A stretch of DNA of 64,000 nucleotides from Candidatus Nomurabacteria bacterium (lineage in GTDB: Bacteria > Patescibacteria > Paceibacteria > UBA9973), in the NCBI GenBank assembly GCA_023267435.1, contig JAHFNH010000002.1, forward strand, positions 62,001 to 126,000. The letters are read 5' to 3'. Made by a program: the position numbers and the translations under genes. Within the stretch, counting starts at the first letter, position 1. Every line of letters starts with the position of its first letter. The notes under the pieces are model-generated. The model made no database searches and was not told the DNA's origin. It worked only from the letters and a program-made list of their open reading frames with translations. Positions 24,395 to 32,561 of this stretch are shown in pieces.

Positions 24395-25780
24395 TTATAA
24401 AAAAGATACTTCGTCTTTACGCTCTTTAATATCAATAGGATATTCACCAGTAAAACACGGGGTTGAAAAAGAAAATTCATCAAGTCTTGTCGCTTTTATC
24501 AGACCATTATATGAAAGATAGTTAAGTGAAGTGGAACCAAGATATTTATTTATTTCATCTATAGATTTTCCAACAGCAATGAGATCATTCTGATTGGGTA
24601 GATCAATGCCATAAAAATCTGGAAATTTGACCGGCGGAGAACTTACAAGAAAATGAACTTCTTTTGCTCCATTTTCAAAAAGCATTTTTACTATTTGCTT
24701 TGATGTGGTGCCACGCACAATAGAATCATCAACTACGATTACTCTTTTACCCTCAACAACTTCTCTAATAGCTGTTAGTTTTAATTTAACACCCTGTTCA
24801 CGAATATGCTGTTCTGGTTCAATAAAAGTTCTATGAATATAACGACTTTTTATTAAACCTGTTTCAAAAGGTATACCCGACGCATTTGCATAACCAATAG
24901 CGACAGGAAATGCAGTTTCCGGCACCGGAATAACCACATCTGCCGATATGGGATATTCTTTTGCTAATTCTTCACCAAATCTTTTCCTAACTTCATAAAC
25001 AGATTGTCCTAGTAAATTACTATCAGGACGGGAAAAATATACAAATTCAAAAATATCTAATTTTTGAACACCGGTAACAATTTGCTTGCTCCTTAAACCT
25101 TGGTCGTCAACTATCACCATTTCTCCAGGTTTCACATCACGTAAAAATGTCGCACCAATAGGATTGAAAGCACAAGTCTCTGAAGAAAAAACAAATCCTC
25201 CGTCTAATTTTCCTATAGAAAAAGGACGTATGCCAAAACTATCACGTATGGCGATGAGTTTTTCTTTATTCATTATTAAAATTGAAAATGCTCCAGTCAT
25301 TAAAGGGAAAATTTCTTCGATAGCTTTTTCTATTTCAATACCTTCTTTTAAAAGACAATGAATTGCTTCGGTAATTATTTTTGAATCAGATGCGCCTGTT
25401 ATAGATACATCTTTTTTATTTAAAAAATTAATGAGTTCTGTTACACTTGGTAAATTTCCATTATGAACTAGAGCGATAGACGAATCATCTACCTCAATGG
25501 GCTGAACATGCTCAAGACCAGCACCAGATGAAGTGGAATAACGATTGTGGCCTATTGCAATATGACCAGACAAACTTTTTATTATTTCTTCGTTGAATAC
25601 TTGAGAAACTAAACCTAAATTTTTGTAACAATATATTTTATGACCATCGGTAGAAGCAATACCAGAGCTTTCTTGTCCCCTGTGTTGCAAGGCATATAAA
25701 CTAAAAAAGGCCAGACGACTTACATCTAAACCTCTGCCATAAATACCAAATACTCCGCATTTTTCTCCGATACTTCTCAT
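24395..25780 (-). CDS. purF: Amidophosphoribosyltransferase PurF
   Basis: First step of de novo purine synthesis, PRPP plus glutamine to phosphoribosylamine. The nucleophile Cys8 (EKCGVFGIYG) follows a short propeptide that is normally removed. The glutaminase domain shows HRGQESSG and GHNRYSTSSG; the PRTase domain has the PRPP loop VIVVDDSIVRGTTS. 461 aa, normal. TATAAT (25789-25794, minus strand) is 8 nt before the ATG. Confidence 0.96.
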   Translation of the reverse strand: MRSIGEKCGVFGIYGRGLDVSRLAFFSLYALQHRGQESSGIASTDGHKIYCYKNLGLVSQVFNEEIIKSLSGHIAIGHNRYSTSSGAGLEHVQPIEVDDSSIALVHNGNLPSVTELINFLNKKDVSITGASDSKIITEAIHCLLKEGIEIEKAIEEIFPLMTGAFSILIMNKEKLIAIRDSFGIRPFSIGKLDGGFVFSSETCAFNPIGATFLRDVKPGEMVIVDDQGLRSKQIVTGVQKLDIFEFVYFSRPDSNLLGQSVYEVRKRFGEELAKEYPISADVVIPVPETAFPVAIGYANASGIPFETGLIKSRYIHRTFIEPEQHIREQGVKLKLTAIREVVEGKRVIVVDDSIVRGTTSKQIVKMLFENGAKEVHFLVSSPPVKFPDFYGIDLPNQNDLIAVGKSIDEINKYLGSTSLNYLSYNGLIKATRLDEFSFSTPCFTGEYPIDIKERKDEVSFL

Positions 25781-25810
25781 GTACTTTCATTATAACGCAT
25801 AATCAAACAA

Positions 25811-25837
25811 ATAAAAAAGCCCAATATTTCTATGGGC
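25811..25837 (-). terminator. Terminator overlapping the end of the small membrane gene
   Basis: Stem GCCCA(A)TA/TATGGGC (25819-25837), then TTTTTT on the minus strand. The stem includes the stop codon of the gene ending at 25830. Confidence 0.75.
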
Positions 25838-26036
25838 CTGTTTTATTTACATGTTTTTCTCTTTTAATTTCATGAAAAAGTACAATAAGCAAAAGAATAA
25901 AGACAAACCCTGTAAAGATAAAGGAAATAATAATTACTGAGTGTCCTTCTGGTGTTTTTGCTTTCATAAAAAGAATAATTTGAATGATCATAGATATGAC
26001 CAGAACAATTAATGGAATGGATAACAGTTTTTTCAT
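25830..26036 (-). CDS. Small two-helix membrane protein
   Basis: 68 aa from MKKLLSIPLIV. Two strongly hydrophobic helices (about 4-23 and 33-55), then a basic tail (HEIKREKHVNK). The frame extends 8 codons upstream to 26060, but that part lies in the A-rich leader; the MKK start resembles its neighbours. No family recognised. Expressed from the leftward half of the divergent promoter at 26076-26121. Confidence 0.65.
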   Translation of the reverse strand: MKKLLSIPLIVLVISMIIQIILFMKAKTPEGHSVIIISFIFTGFVFILLLIVLFHEIKREKHVNKTGP

Positions 26037-26075
26037 AACTTTAGGTTTTAAGTGGAACAATTTTTATTTAACTCT

Positions 26076-26121
26076 AAGATACCAAGAAATCATTTACAAG
26101 TCAATGTTTCTGTGATATTGT
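26076..26121. promoter_or_regulatory. Divergent overlapping promoters
   Basis: Rightwards TTTACA (26093-26098), 17 nt, TATTGT (26116-26121). Leftwards TTGACT (26099-26104 on minus), 17 nt, TATCTT (26076-26081). Nearly identical to the block at 27248-27293. Confidence 0.6.
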
Positions 26122-26178
26122 TTATTCAAATAGATCTGAAAACTAACCGAGCTTTGCTCATTAAAACTAAATAAAATA

Positions 26179-26709
26179 ATGGAAAAAGAATTAAAAATAA
26201 GCCAGCATTTCTTAGATAAATCATGGTTAATGGAAATCTATCCGGAATTAAAAAATCTTTCCGATGGACTTGTCGCAAAAGACGAAAAAGAAAGAAAAGA
26301 AATTAAAGAATATCCAAATCAGGTTGCCAATATTCTCTTCGATTTTCACTGTAAAAATTACCTTAATGATTTAAAGGGATATTCAACCGATATTATGATT
26401 ATTTCTTGTAAACAAGGAAAAGATGAACGAGGAAGTTATCAGATTAAAAATAAATTACATGTGATGAGCGGTAAAATTTTTTCCTTTTGTGAAGAATCTG
26501 CAAATATCAGCAATAATAATGATTATCATTGGTTCATACAGAAATTACATTTTCCCGATGAAGATTCATTGCTTGAACACAAAAACCAATTTAATTTTTC
26601 AAAAATTAAATGGTTTGAAAATGTAAAAAAATATGTTCAACAAAATACATTCGATGGTATTTATCCCACTTATTTATCAAAAGTAACAGCTGATTATTTC
26701 TTTAAGTAA
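26179..26709 (+). CDS. Hypothetical protein, 176 aa
   Basis: Soluble, no signal peptide or membrane segment; charged, mixed alpha/beta composition (LMEIYPELKNLSDGLVAKDEKERKEIKEYPNQV at the start). No family recognised. It has a promoter at 26093-26121, a leader of about 50 nt and a strong terminator, so it is probably a real monocistronic gene in the accessory stretch. Confidence 0.65.
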   Translation: MEKELKISQHFLDKSWLMEIYPELKNLSDGLVAKDEKERKEIKEYPNQVANILFDFHCKNYLNDLKGYSTDIMIISCKQGKDERGSYQIKNKLHVMSGKIFSFCEESANISNNNDYHWFIQKLHFPDEDSLLEHKNQFNFSKIKWFENVKKYVQQNTFDGIYPTYLSKVTADYFFK

Positions 26710-26728
26710 AATTTCATCAATAAATTTA

Positions 26729-26766
26729 AAAGACCGATATTAATATTAATATCGGTCTTTTTTTAT
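26729..26766. terminator. Bidirectional terminator
   Basis: Long perfect stem AAAGACCGATATTA/TAATATCGGTCTTT followed by T run, between two convergent orphan genes. Confidence 0.85.
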
Positions 26767-27203
26767 TTCCTTCCAATTTGATAAATCAGTTTACCAAAAG
26801 TGCCAAAAGTAAATCTGGCATCTAGGGCAATAAATTCAGAATGTTCATTGTATATAACATTTATCAATTCAAAACTCCCATGTATATAAGGAGATTCTTC
26901 ACTGAAAATATTTTTTGCCCTGATAAACTTATCAGTCGGTTCTACAATTCTTGCATTTAATATTTCATGATTAATAAATGTATGAGTCCCCTGTGTTCCC
27001 TTAGTAGGACGTTCAAACCATAAAGACAAAACAGTATTTGTAACTTTGAGAAAGAAGAGGTAATCAATAGCGTCATAATATAGCTTGTTTGGAACTAAAC
27101 AAAATTCTATACTAGTTTGCTTTTTTGTAAAATCATCATGAATACTGTACACAAGTAAGGAATATTCAGAGTTTTCTGATAGTTTTAGAATTTTTGTTTC
27201 CAT
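26763..27203 (-). CDS. Hypothetical protein, 146 aa
   Basis: Soluble, beta-rich appearance (YSLLVYSIHDDF, SIEFCLVPNKLYYDAIDYLFFL, FIALDARFTFGTFGKLIY), no signal peptide. No family recognised. Transcribed leftwards from the divergent promoter at 27248-27293; its stop falls in the shared terminator. Confidence 0.62.
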   Translation of the reverse strand: METKILKLSENSEYSLLVYSIHDDFTKKQTSIEFCLVPNKLYYDAIDYLFFLKVTNTVLSLWFERPTKGTQGTHTFINHEILNARIVEPTDKFIRAKNIFSEESPYIHGSFELINVIYNEHSEFIALDARFTFGTFGKLIYQIGRK

Positions 27204-27247
27204 TTTATAGAGCTAAAATTGTTTAAGGACTACGTTTATTTACTTTA

Positions 27248-27293
27248 AAACTACCAAGAAATCATTTACAAGTCAATATATTTGTGATATTGT
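27248..27293. promoter_or_regulatory. Divergent overlapping promoters (copy of 26076-26121)
   Basis: Rightwards TTTACA (27265-27270), 17 nt, TATTGT (27288-27293). Leftwards TTGACT (27271-27276 on minus), 17 nt, TAGTTT (27248-27253). Shares about 35 of 40 bases with the block at 26082-26121. Confidence 0.6.
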
Positions 27294-27338
27294 GTATTTG
27301 AAAAAATAATTGTTTTTAAACATAAAAAGGAGGTAAAT

Positions 27339-27689
27339 ATGCTAATAAAACTTATAAGTTCACATATGGGTGGACATACAGTAATTGAATTTCAATCTGA
27401 AAAAAATATCTACAGAATGGGAACATTTTGTTCTCAAATTCCGGGCCAGATAAATTCAAATGATTTTTTTGAAATTCCCGATGAGTTTATGAAAAAGGAA
27501 TTGGGTCTTACTGAAAATCAGAATCCGTTAAAATGGTATACGGATGAGGATAAAAAAGCTAAAAACAATGCATCTGAAAGCAACAATCTTTTTGAAAAAT
27601 TTATGGATGCAGTAGCTAAATTTTGTAATTATGATCGAAAAGGAGAAATGGAAAAACGGCAGAGATGGTATGAAAGTAATTTTGGATAA
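27339..27689 (+). CDS. Hypothetical protein with strong Shine-Dalgarno site
   Basis: 116 aa; N-terminus LIKLISSHMGGHTVIEFQSEKNIYRMGTF, a small beta domain, then a charged tail. No family recognised. AAAAGGAGGTAAAT precedes the ATG, one of only a few canonical ribosome-binding sites in the window; it resembles those at 28803 and 29151 and may mark genes of similar origin. Confidence 0.65.
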   Translation: MLIKLISSHMGGHTVIEFQSEKNIYRMGTFCSQIPGQINSNDFFEIPDEFMKKELGLTENQNPLKWYTDEDKKAKNNASESNNLFEKFMDAVAKFCNYDRKGEMEKRQRWYESNFG

Positions 27690-27705
27690 TTTATGCTAAA
27701 AAGTA

Positions 27706-27735
27706 GCCCCGTCTTAATGATGGGGCTTTTTTATT
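27706..27735 (+). terminator. Terminator after the 116-aa gene
   Basis: Stem AGCCCCGT/ATGGGGCT (one G-T pair) with a 7-nt loop, then TTTTTT. Confidence 0.85.
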
Positions 27736-27826
27736 TCCCCATTTTTCAATCTTTAATCTGACTTGCTAAATCTTCTAGTGAATAGACTATTTCTATTTCA
27801 GGACGCTGCTGGTGCTTCTATATAAT

Positions 27827-28411
27827 TCATAAAAAAGATTTAAATTTGGGCTTCACCTTTTTCCAATCTTCTTTCAATAAACCATAAACATATTCATCGT
27901 GAAGTCTTCCTGATGCTAAACTTCTCGCGACCTTTCTCATAAGTCCTTCGAGTTTATACCCCATTTTTGATTGAGTAGCATTTGAAGCTTTATTTTCTTT
28001 GAAAACTTTTGAAGTTAATCTTATTAATCCGAGCTTATTAAACGCAAAATCATTTACAGCTATTTTCGCTTCAGTCATATAACCATTTCTCCAATATTTT
28101 TTATTTATCCAAGAGCCCGTCGTGCCAACTCCAGAAAATTTATCTATCTTATGAATTCCAATGGCTCCAATTACTTTCTTTTCAGATTTTAATTCAATAA
28201 AAAATAAAATATTAGCTGGTTCTTTCTGTTTCCATTCTTTTATCACTTTATTTACAAATTTTTTCGCATCTTCTTTTTTATATGGGTAAGGAACTCTTAG
28301 TAACATTTTTGCAACATCATATTCACCCACTCCTTCTAAAAGATCCTTCCAGTCACTATTTTTAGGTTTTCGTAATATTAATCTTTTTGTTTCTAATTTT
28401 ATATCTAACAT
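27827..28411 (-). CDS. GNAT acetyltransferase (RimJ/RimL-like)
   Basis: 194 aa. LDIKLETKRLILRKPKNSDW, FFIELKSEKKVIGAIGIHKID, and YWRNGYMTEAKIAVNDFAFNKLGLIRLTSKVFKENKAS are typical of the RimJ/RimL branch that acetylates protein N-termini or small amines using acetyl-CoA. The frame opens at 28459, but the ATG at 28411 lies 6 nt after TATTAT and begins at the conserved strand. Stop is UGA. Confidence 0.9.
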   Translation of the reverse strand: MLDIKLETKRLILRKPKNSDWKDLLEGVGEYDVAKMLLRVPYPYKKEDAKKFVNKVIKEWKQKEPANILFFIELKSEKKVIGAIGIHKIDKFSGVGTTGSWINKKYWRNGYMTEAKIAVNDFAFNKLGLIRLTSKVFKENKASNATQSKMGYKLEGLMRKVARSLASGRLHDEYVYGLLKEDWKKVKPKFKSFL

Positions 28412-28449
28412 AGATAAATAATACCAAATAAAATCATTTAAACAAAAAA

Positions 28450-28476
28450 AACACCCCACTAGAAAAACTAGGGGGC
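28450..28476 (-). terminator. Terminator after the Gly/Asp-rich 77-aa gene
   Basis: Stem CCCC(A)CTAG/CTAGGGG with loop AAAAA, then T8 on the minus strand. Confidence 0.8.
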
Positions 28477-28568
28477 AGCGATTTAAAACTATTTAAAGGT
28501 TTTAGAAAACTAACTAAAAAAGAATTTTAGGTATTCTTAACCTTTTTTAAAAAACTAAAGACAAGAGA

Positions 28569-28802
28569 CTATCTACGTCTTCCATATTTCTTAATAACTC
28601 CAGGGGTCATAACTGTTCCACAATCTCTACCATTAATGTAAAGAGTGGCTTCTCCTGTAGATGAGTGATCTAGATCTACTTCTCCGTTTGAATCAGTCCA
28701 ACCATTTTGGGAATGACCCCAGGTGAATCCTAGGCATACTTTTGCGTTTTCGATGGGTTCATTTGTTTCCCTATCGATTAAAATAATTGTTGTCGTTGGC
28801 AT
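28569..28802 (-). CDS. Small beta-domain protein (carboxypeptidase-regulatory/PEGA-like)
   Basis: 77 aa. IILIDRETNEPIENAKVCL and GWTDSNGEVDLDHSSTGEATLYINGRDCG follow the pattern of a carboxypeptidase-regulatory-like or PEGA fold (xxGxPIxxAxVxL..TDxxGxxxL), but there is no signal peptide. Canonical AAAGGAGGTAAAA ribosome-binding site. It lies 12 nt after the Zn-ribbon gene, so the two form an operon. Confidence 0.65.
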   Translation of the reverse strand: MPTTTIILIDRETNEPIENAKVCLGFTWGHSQNGWTDSNGEVDLDHSSTGEATLYINGRDCGTVMTPGVIKKYGRRR

Positions 28803-28814
28803 TTTTACCTCCTT

Positions 28815-29150
28815 TTATAAATCATTTAAATCATAAATATAAGCATCACAACCCTTTTCAACCTTTTTACCACAATTATTACAGGTATAAACATGTATTG
28901 GATAGGTTGGACTGAAAAATCCTCCTGTTTTTCTCATAACTGTAACTGGTTCATTGAGATTAAAATCATGACGACCATAAATCTTTTTTTGTCCATTACA
29001 TGTAGGACAAGTCTCACGCCATGATGGGCGTTGATACTCTTTAAAACCATTAAAACATAAATTGAGTTTATGTTCTCCTTCTGATTCATAAACCGTAACT
29101 TTACCTTCACCTTTACAACGGCTACAGGTTACTTTTTTACTGCAGGACAT
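28815..29150 (-). CDS. Zinc-ribbon protein with DnaJ-type CxxCxGxG repeats
   Basis: 111 aa. CSRCKGEGK (about 9-17) and CPTCNGQKK match the Cys-rich repeats of DnaJ; a further pair CNNCG occurs near the C-terminus, giving one or two zinc sites. Role unknown; possibly a chaperone-like or nucleic-acid-binding factor. Canonical AAAGGAGGTCAAA ribosome-binding site; first gene of a two-gene unit. Confidence 0.75.
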   Translation of the reverse strand: MSCSKKVTCSRCKGEGKVTVYESEGEHKLNLCFNGFKEYQRPSWRETCPTCNGQKKIYGRHDFNLNEPVTVMRKTGGFFSPTYPIHVYTCNNCGKKVEKGCDAYIYDLNDL

Positions 29151-29200
29151 TTTGACCTCCTTTTTTAGTTAATTATTAAAGAACTTATTTACACTAATAT

Positions 29201-29227
29201 AGTATAACTATTAGTTAAAAATGTCAA
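29201..29227 (-). promoter_or_regulatory. Promoter of the Zn-ribbon unit
   Basis: Minus strand TTGACA (29222-29227), 15 nt, TATACT (29201-29206). The spacer is short, so the exact -10 is uncertain. Confidence 0.5.
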
Positions 29228-29291
29228 TAAAAAGTTCGATTCCTTTATCGGGTATTAAAAATAAACATTATAAAATATAGTTCAAAATCTG

Positions 29292-29362
29292 CGGGCGATG
29301 AGAGAATCGAACTCCCACCAAAGGTTTTGGAGACCTTCGTTCTACCATTAAACTAATCGCCC
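29292..29362 (-). tRNA. tRNA-Trp(CCA): tRNA-Trp (anticodon CCA)
   Basis: Acceptor GGGCGAT/ATCGCCC with discriminator G. Anticodon stem AAGGT/ACCTT with loop CTCCAAA. T-loop TTCGATT. CCA tail is not encoded. Confidence 0.93.
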
Positions 29363-29512
29363 ACACTCCGCATACGCGGAGGTGCGAGAATGTGGAAAAT
29401 AATAATACTTAACGCATTCCCTAGAGTGTCACCCCTTGCGGGTGGACTCATTGGAAAGAACAAACAGCAATAAATTGCTGTTTGTGAATTATAGCAATAA
29501 ATACTGAAAAAA
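29363..29512 (-). other. Structured leader of tRNA-Trp
   Basis: Contains TATAAT near 29486-29491 on the minus strand and three hairpins: AAACAGCAA/TTGCTGTTT, CACCC/GGGTG and CTCCGC/GCGGAG. It may be a processed 5' leader or a small RNA; no known RNA family is recognised. Confidence 0.4.
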
Positions 29513-29519
29513 CAAAAAA

Positions 29520-29536
29520 ACTGGATATTATCCAGT
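29520..29536 (-). terminator. rpmG terminator overlapping its stop codon
   Basis: ACTGGAT/ATCCAGT stem with a tiny loop, then TTTTTTTG on the minus strand. The TAA stop (29528-29530) lies inside the hairpin. Confidence 0.75.
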
Positions 29537-29692
29537 CATTTTTGCTTCTTTGTGTTTAGTCTTCTTTCTGCAAGTTTTACAGAACTTTAAAAGCTCAATC
29601 TTTTTAGGAACGAGTTTTTTGTTCTTACTAGTATAGTAATTAGCATTTTTACAAACGCTGCATTTTAATCTAAAAAGTCTATCTTGGGACAT
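29528..29692 (-). CDS. rpmG: 50S ribosomal protein L33
   Basis: 54 aa: MSQDRLFRLKCSVCKNANYY followed by TSKNK and two more cysteines in FCKTCRKKTKHKE. The two CxxC pairs make the L33 zinc ribbon. Length and sequence are typical. Small gene lying between alr and tRNA-Trp. Confidence 0.93.
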   Translation of the reverse strand: MSQDRLFRLKCSVCKNANYYTSKNKKLVPKKIELLKFCKTCRKKTKHKEAKMTG

Positions 29693-29746
29693 GGTTCTAG
29701 GATAATATAAAACGCTTAAAAAAGCAACCTTAATAAAGGTTTTACC

Positions 29747-30883
29747 TTAAATTACAACTCTAGGCAAAAGCGGACTGATACGAGTGGTAATTTCATAGTT
29801 AATTGTATCGATATGAGAGGCCATTTCTTCAACTGATATTTTCTCCTTTCCTTGTGCTCCAATAATCACAACCTCATCTTCAGCCCTAACATTTGATAAA
29901 TGACTCACATCTACTACAAGCATATTCATCATAACTCTGCCCAATATTTTACAGCGCGTTCCGCCAATTAACACAAAACCTTTATTGGAAAAACCTCGAT
30001 CAAAACCATCAGCATAACCTTGCGGTATCACTGCTATTTTTGTCACTGAATAAGTCATGAAGGTCAATCCATAACCGATAGTGTACCCTTCTGGTAAAAT
30101 TTTTACTTGAGCTATCTTTGTCTTCCAAGAAAGAACTGGTTTTAGTTCAATTTTATTTTTATATAAATATTCAATTTGAGTAGAAGGCCACAATCCATAA
30201 GCACCGACACCAAGCCGAACAATAGAATTTATGCCTTGATTTTTCTCATAAACCAAAAGCCCTGAAGTTGCCGAAATATGAGTATCTAATTTTTTAAAGC
30301 CAAATTTTTGCGCAAGTTTCAAAGCCTCTTCGTATCTTTTAATTTGTTTTTTTGCGTGAGTAAAATTATTTGTATCTTCAATATTTGCAAAGTGTGCATA
30401 CATGCCGGTAAGTTTTATAAATCTGGATTTCTTAATCTCTGTAAAAATTTCTCCAAGATCTTCTTTTAAGAATCCTTCTCTTCCCAAATATGCATCCACT
30501 GAAATATGAACCTCTTGTTTGATTTTATTTTCACCAGCAACCTTTTCTAAATTTCGCAATTGTTCGATTGAAAAAATAGACAAAATGCAACCCAGTTTTA
30601 TCGTTTCTAATAAATCAGTCTTCTGTATATACCCAAAAACAAAAGTTTTTTTATTAGTGACCTTTCGCAGTAATTTTAATTCTTCAATACTATCAACCTG
30701 TAAATAATCGACATACGGCTCGATAATCTTTGCAACTTGATTTTGCCCATGCCCATAAGCGTTGCCTTTAATAGCCACAGACATTTTAATGCCTTTCTTT
30801 GCCACACTTTTTAATTGCTTAATATTATGAATTAAATTTTCTTTAGATAATTCAATATAAGCAAGAGGTAAATTTTTGACCAT
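29747..30883 (-). CDS. alr: Alanine racemase
   Basis: PLP enzyme making D-alanine for peptidoglycan. N-terminal TIM barrel with the PLP lysine in SVAIKGNAYGHG (about residue 39). The C-terminal domain includes VGAYGLWPS and MMNMLVVDVSHL. 378 aa, normal. The rseP stop and alr start overlap (TAATG), so alr is the last gene of the frr-rseP-alr unit. Confidence 0.95.
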   Translation of the reverse strand: MVKNLPLAYIELSKENLIHNIKQLKSVAKKGIKMSVAIKGNAYGHGQNQVAKIIEPYVDYLQVDSIEELKLLRKVTNKKTFVFGYIQKTDLLETIKLGCILSIFSIEQLRNLEKVAGENKIKQEVHISVDAYLGREGFLKEDLGEIFTEIKKSRFIKLTGMYAHFANIEDTNNFTHAKKQIKRYEEALKLAQKFGFKKLDTHISATSGLLVYEKNQGINSIVRLGVGAYGLWPSTQIEYLYKNKIELKPVLSWKTKIAQVKILPEGYTIGYGLTFMTYSVTKIAVIPQGYADGFDRGFSNKGFVLIGGTRCKILGRVMMNMLVVDVSHLSNVRAEDEVVIIGAQGKEKISVEEMASHIDTINYEITTRISPLLPRVVI

Positions 30884-31983
30884 TAGAGCAATTTGACAAT
30901 ATCGTGATAAGTAACGAGAAGCATTAGAATAATCAAAATAGCAAAACCAATCATGTTTACAGTATTAGCGACATTAGGATTGATACGTGAACCTTTAATT
31001 TTTTCAATCAAAAGAAAGAATAGACGTCCGCCGTCGAGTGCTGGAAATGGTATCAAATTTATCACTGCAAGATTTACGGAAATAAGAGCAGCAAAAGAAA
31101 GGAGGTATGCGAAGCCAAATTTATAAGCATCTCCTACGACACCCACCATGCCGACAGGTCCAGTGACTTCAGAAAAGCTACCTTTACCGTGTATACCCTG
31201 CGCTATAAGCGTATAAAGCCCTACAACAGTACCTTTAGTAACAGACCAGTCCATCTTTAATCCCTCCCAAATAGCCAAGAAAAATGGCAATTTAGCCATT
31301 CCGATCTGATCCATGGCGATACCAATACTAGGGTTACTACTAGTGGTATTCACAACTGGAATTATTTTAGTATTGTTTAATTCTTCTGTTTTACCGCGTA
31401 AATAACCAACTTCAATTTCTTTACCTCCATGCGAAACAACAAAAGATTTTAATGAATCTGGATTTACATCTGAAACTACATCATTGCCACTTTTTACAGA
31501 TATTATTTTATCGCCAGATTTAAGTCCTGCCATCTCAGCTGGAGATTTTGCAAGAACAGATACTACAACTAAATGTACATTTTCCAATGCATAGTCTTTT
31601 GATTCCGTACCGACTGAAGTAGGAAGTCCAGACATAAATCCAAAAGAAAACAAAAGCCAAGCGAGTACGAAGTTCGCAAAAACTCCAGCAAAAAGAACAA
31701 CTGCCTGCATGTATTTTGGTTTATTCACAAAACTTCGTGCACTATCAGCGCCAGTAGTATTTTCCTCATCTGGATTCTCTCCAAAAATTTTAACAAAACC
31801 TCCGAAAGGTATTGCGTTAAAAGTATATTCTGTCTCCCCTTTTTTAACGCCAAAAAGTTTTGGCGGAAAACCGAAACCAAATTCATCAACTCTGATGCCG
31901 AATTTCTTCGCACTGAAAAAATGTCCGAATTCATGAACCAAAACCACCACAAGTAAAATTATTATAAATATAATAGCGTTCAT
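30883..31983 (-). CDS. rseP: RseP-like site-2 intramembrane zinc metalloprotease
   Basis: Multi-pass membrane protein. HEFGH at 17-21 supplies the zinc-binding HExxH. The second motif NLIPFPALDGGRL (LDG-type) is near the C-terminus, and a single PDZ domain (about 120-200, MAGLKSGDKIISV) sits between. It cleaves transmembrane substrates such as anti-sigma factors or signal-peptide remnants; no such partner is visible here. Follows frr by 5 nt. Confidence 0.93.
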   Translation of the reverse strand: MNAIIFIIILLVVVLVHEFGHFFSAKKFGIRVDEFGFGFPPKLFGVKKGETEYTFNAIPFGGFVKIFGENPDEENTTGADSARSFVNKPKYMQAVVLFAGVFANFVLAWLLFSFGFMSGLPTSVGTESKDYALENVHLVVVSVLAKSPAEMAGLKSGDKIISVKSGNDVVSDVNPDSLKSFVVSHGGKEIEVGYLRGKTEELNNTKIIPVVNTTSSNPSIGIAMDQIGMAKLPFFLAIWEGLKMDWSVTKGTVVGLYTLIAQGIHGKGSFSEVTGPVGMVGVVGDAYKFGFAYLLSFAALISVNLAVINLIPFPALDGGRLFFLLIEKIKGSRINPNVANTVNMIGFAILIILMLLVTYHDIVKLL

Positions 31984-31988
31984 TAGAA

Positions 31989-32540
31989 TTATCCTAGAAC
32001 TTCTATTTCTTTCTTTTCAAAAATAGATTCTAGATTATTATTAACCTCATCTACTAATTTTTGGATTTCTTCTTTGGCATTAAATTTTTCATCTTCAGTC
32101 ATTTTGCCTTCTTTTTCTTGAGATTGAACATCGTTCCAAACATTTTCGCGTTCTTTGCGGACTGTGATTCTAGCTTCTTCCATTTTTGTTTTTAAAACTT
32201 TTACTAAAGTTTGTCTTGTTTCAGTTGTTAATTGAGGAAAAATAACACGAATACCCATGTCATCGGTCGCGACAGATAAACCTAAATTTGCAGCGTTAAT
32301 AGATTTTTCAATGCCTTTAATCTGACTTTTATCCCAAGGCACAATACGTAAAGTTTTAGGATCTTCTATAGAAACTGAAGCCACATTTTTGATAGGCTGA
32401 TATGCGCCGTATACTTCGATAGAAACTCCATCAAGCACCATCGGTGACGCACGGCCAGTAGATAGCTGACTATATTCTTTACTCAAAAACTCCCCTGCTT
32501 TTTTTAATTCTATTTTAAAATTTGAAAAATTGTATTGCAT
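31989..32540 (-). CDS. frr: Ribosome recycling factor
   Basis: Splits post-termination ribosomes with EF-G. LSTGRASPMVLDGVSIEVYGA, RIVPWDKSQI and VRVIFPQLTTETR-type segments span the two-domain RRF structure; the C-terminal coiled helix is Glu/Lys rich. 183 aa, normal. TATACT (32549-32554, minus strand) is 8 nt before the ATG. Confidence 0.96.
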   Translation of the reverse strand: MQYNFSNFKIELKKAGEFLSKEYSQLSTGRASPMVLDGVSIEVYGAYQPIKNVASVSIEDPKTLRIVPWDKSQIKGIEKSINAANLGLSVATDDMGIRVIFPQLTTETRQTLVKVLKTKMEEARITVRKERENVWNDVQSQEKEGKMTEDEKFNAKEEIQKLVDEVNNNLESIFEKKEIEVLG

Positions 32541-32561
32541 ATTTTGATAGTATATCAGAAA

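Noticed and set aside
27735..27826. Possible gene remnant on the minus strand (reads RPEIEIVYSLEDLASQIKD before a stop)
   Set aside because: Only about 20 residues, no start, and no recognisable family; too short to call a pseudogene.
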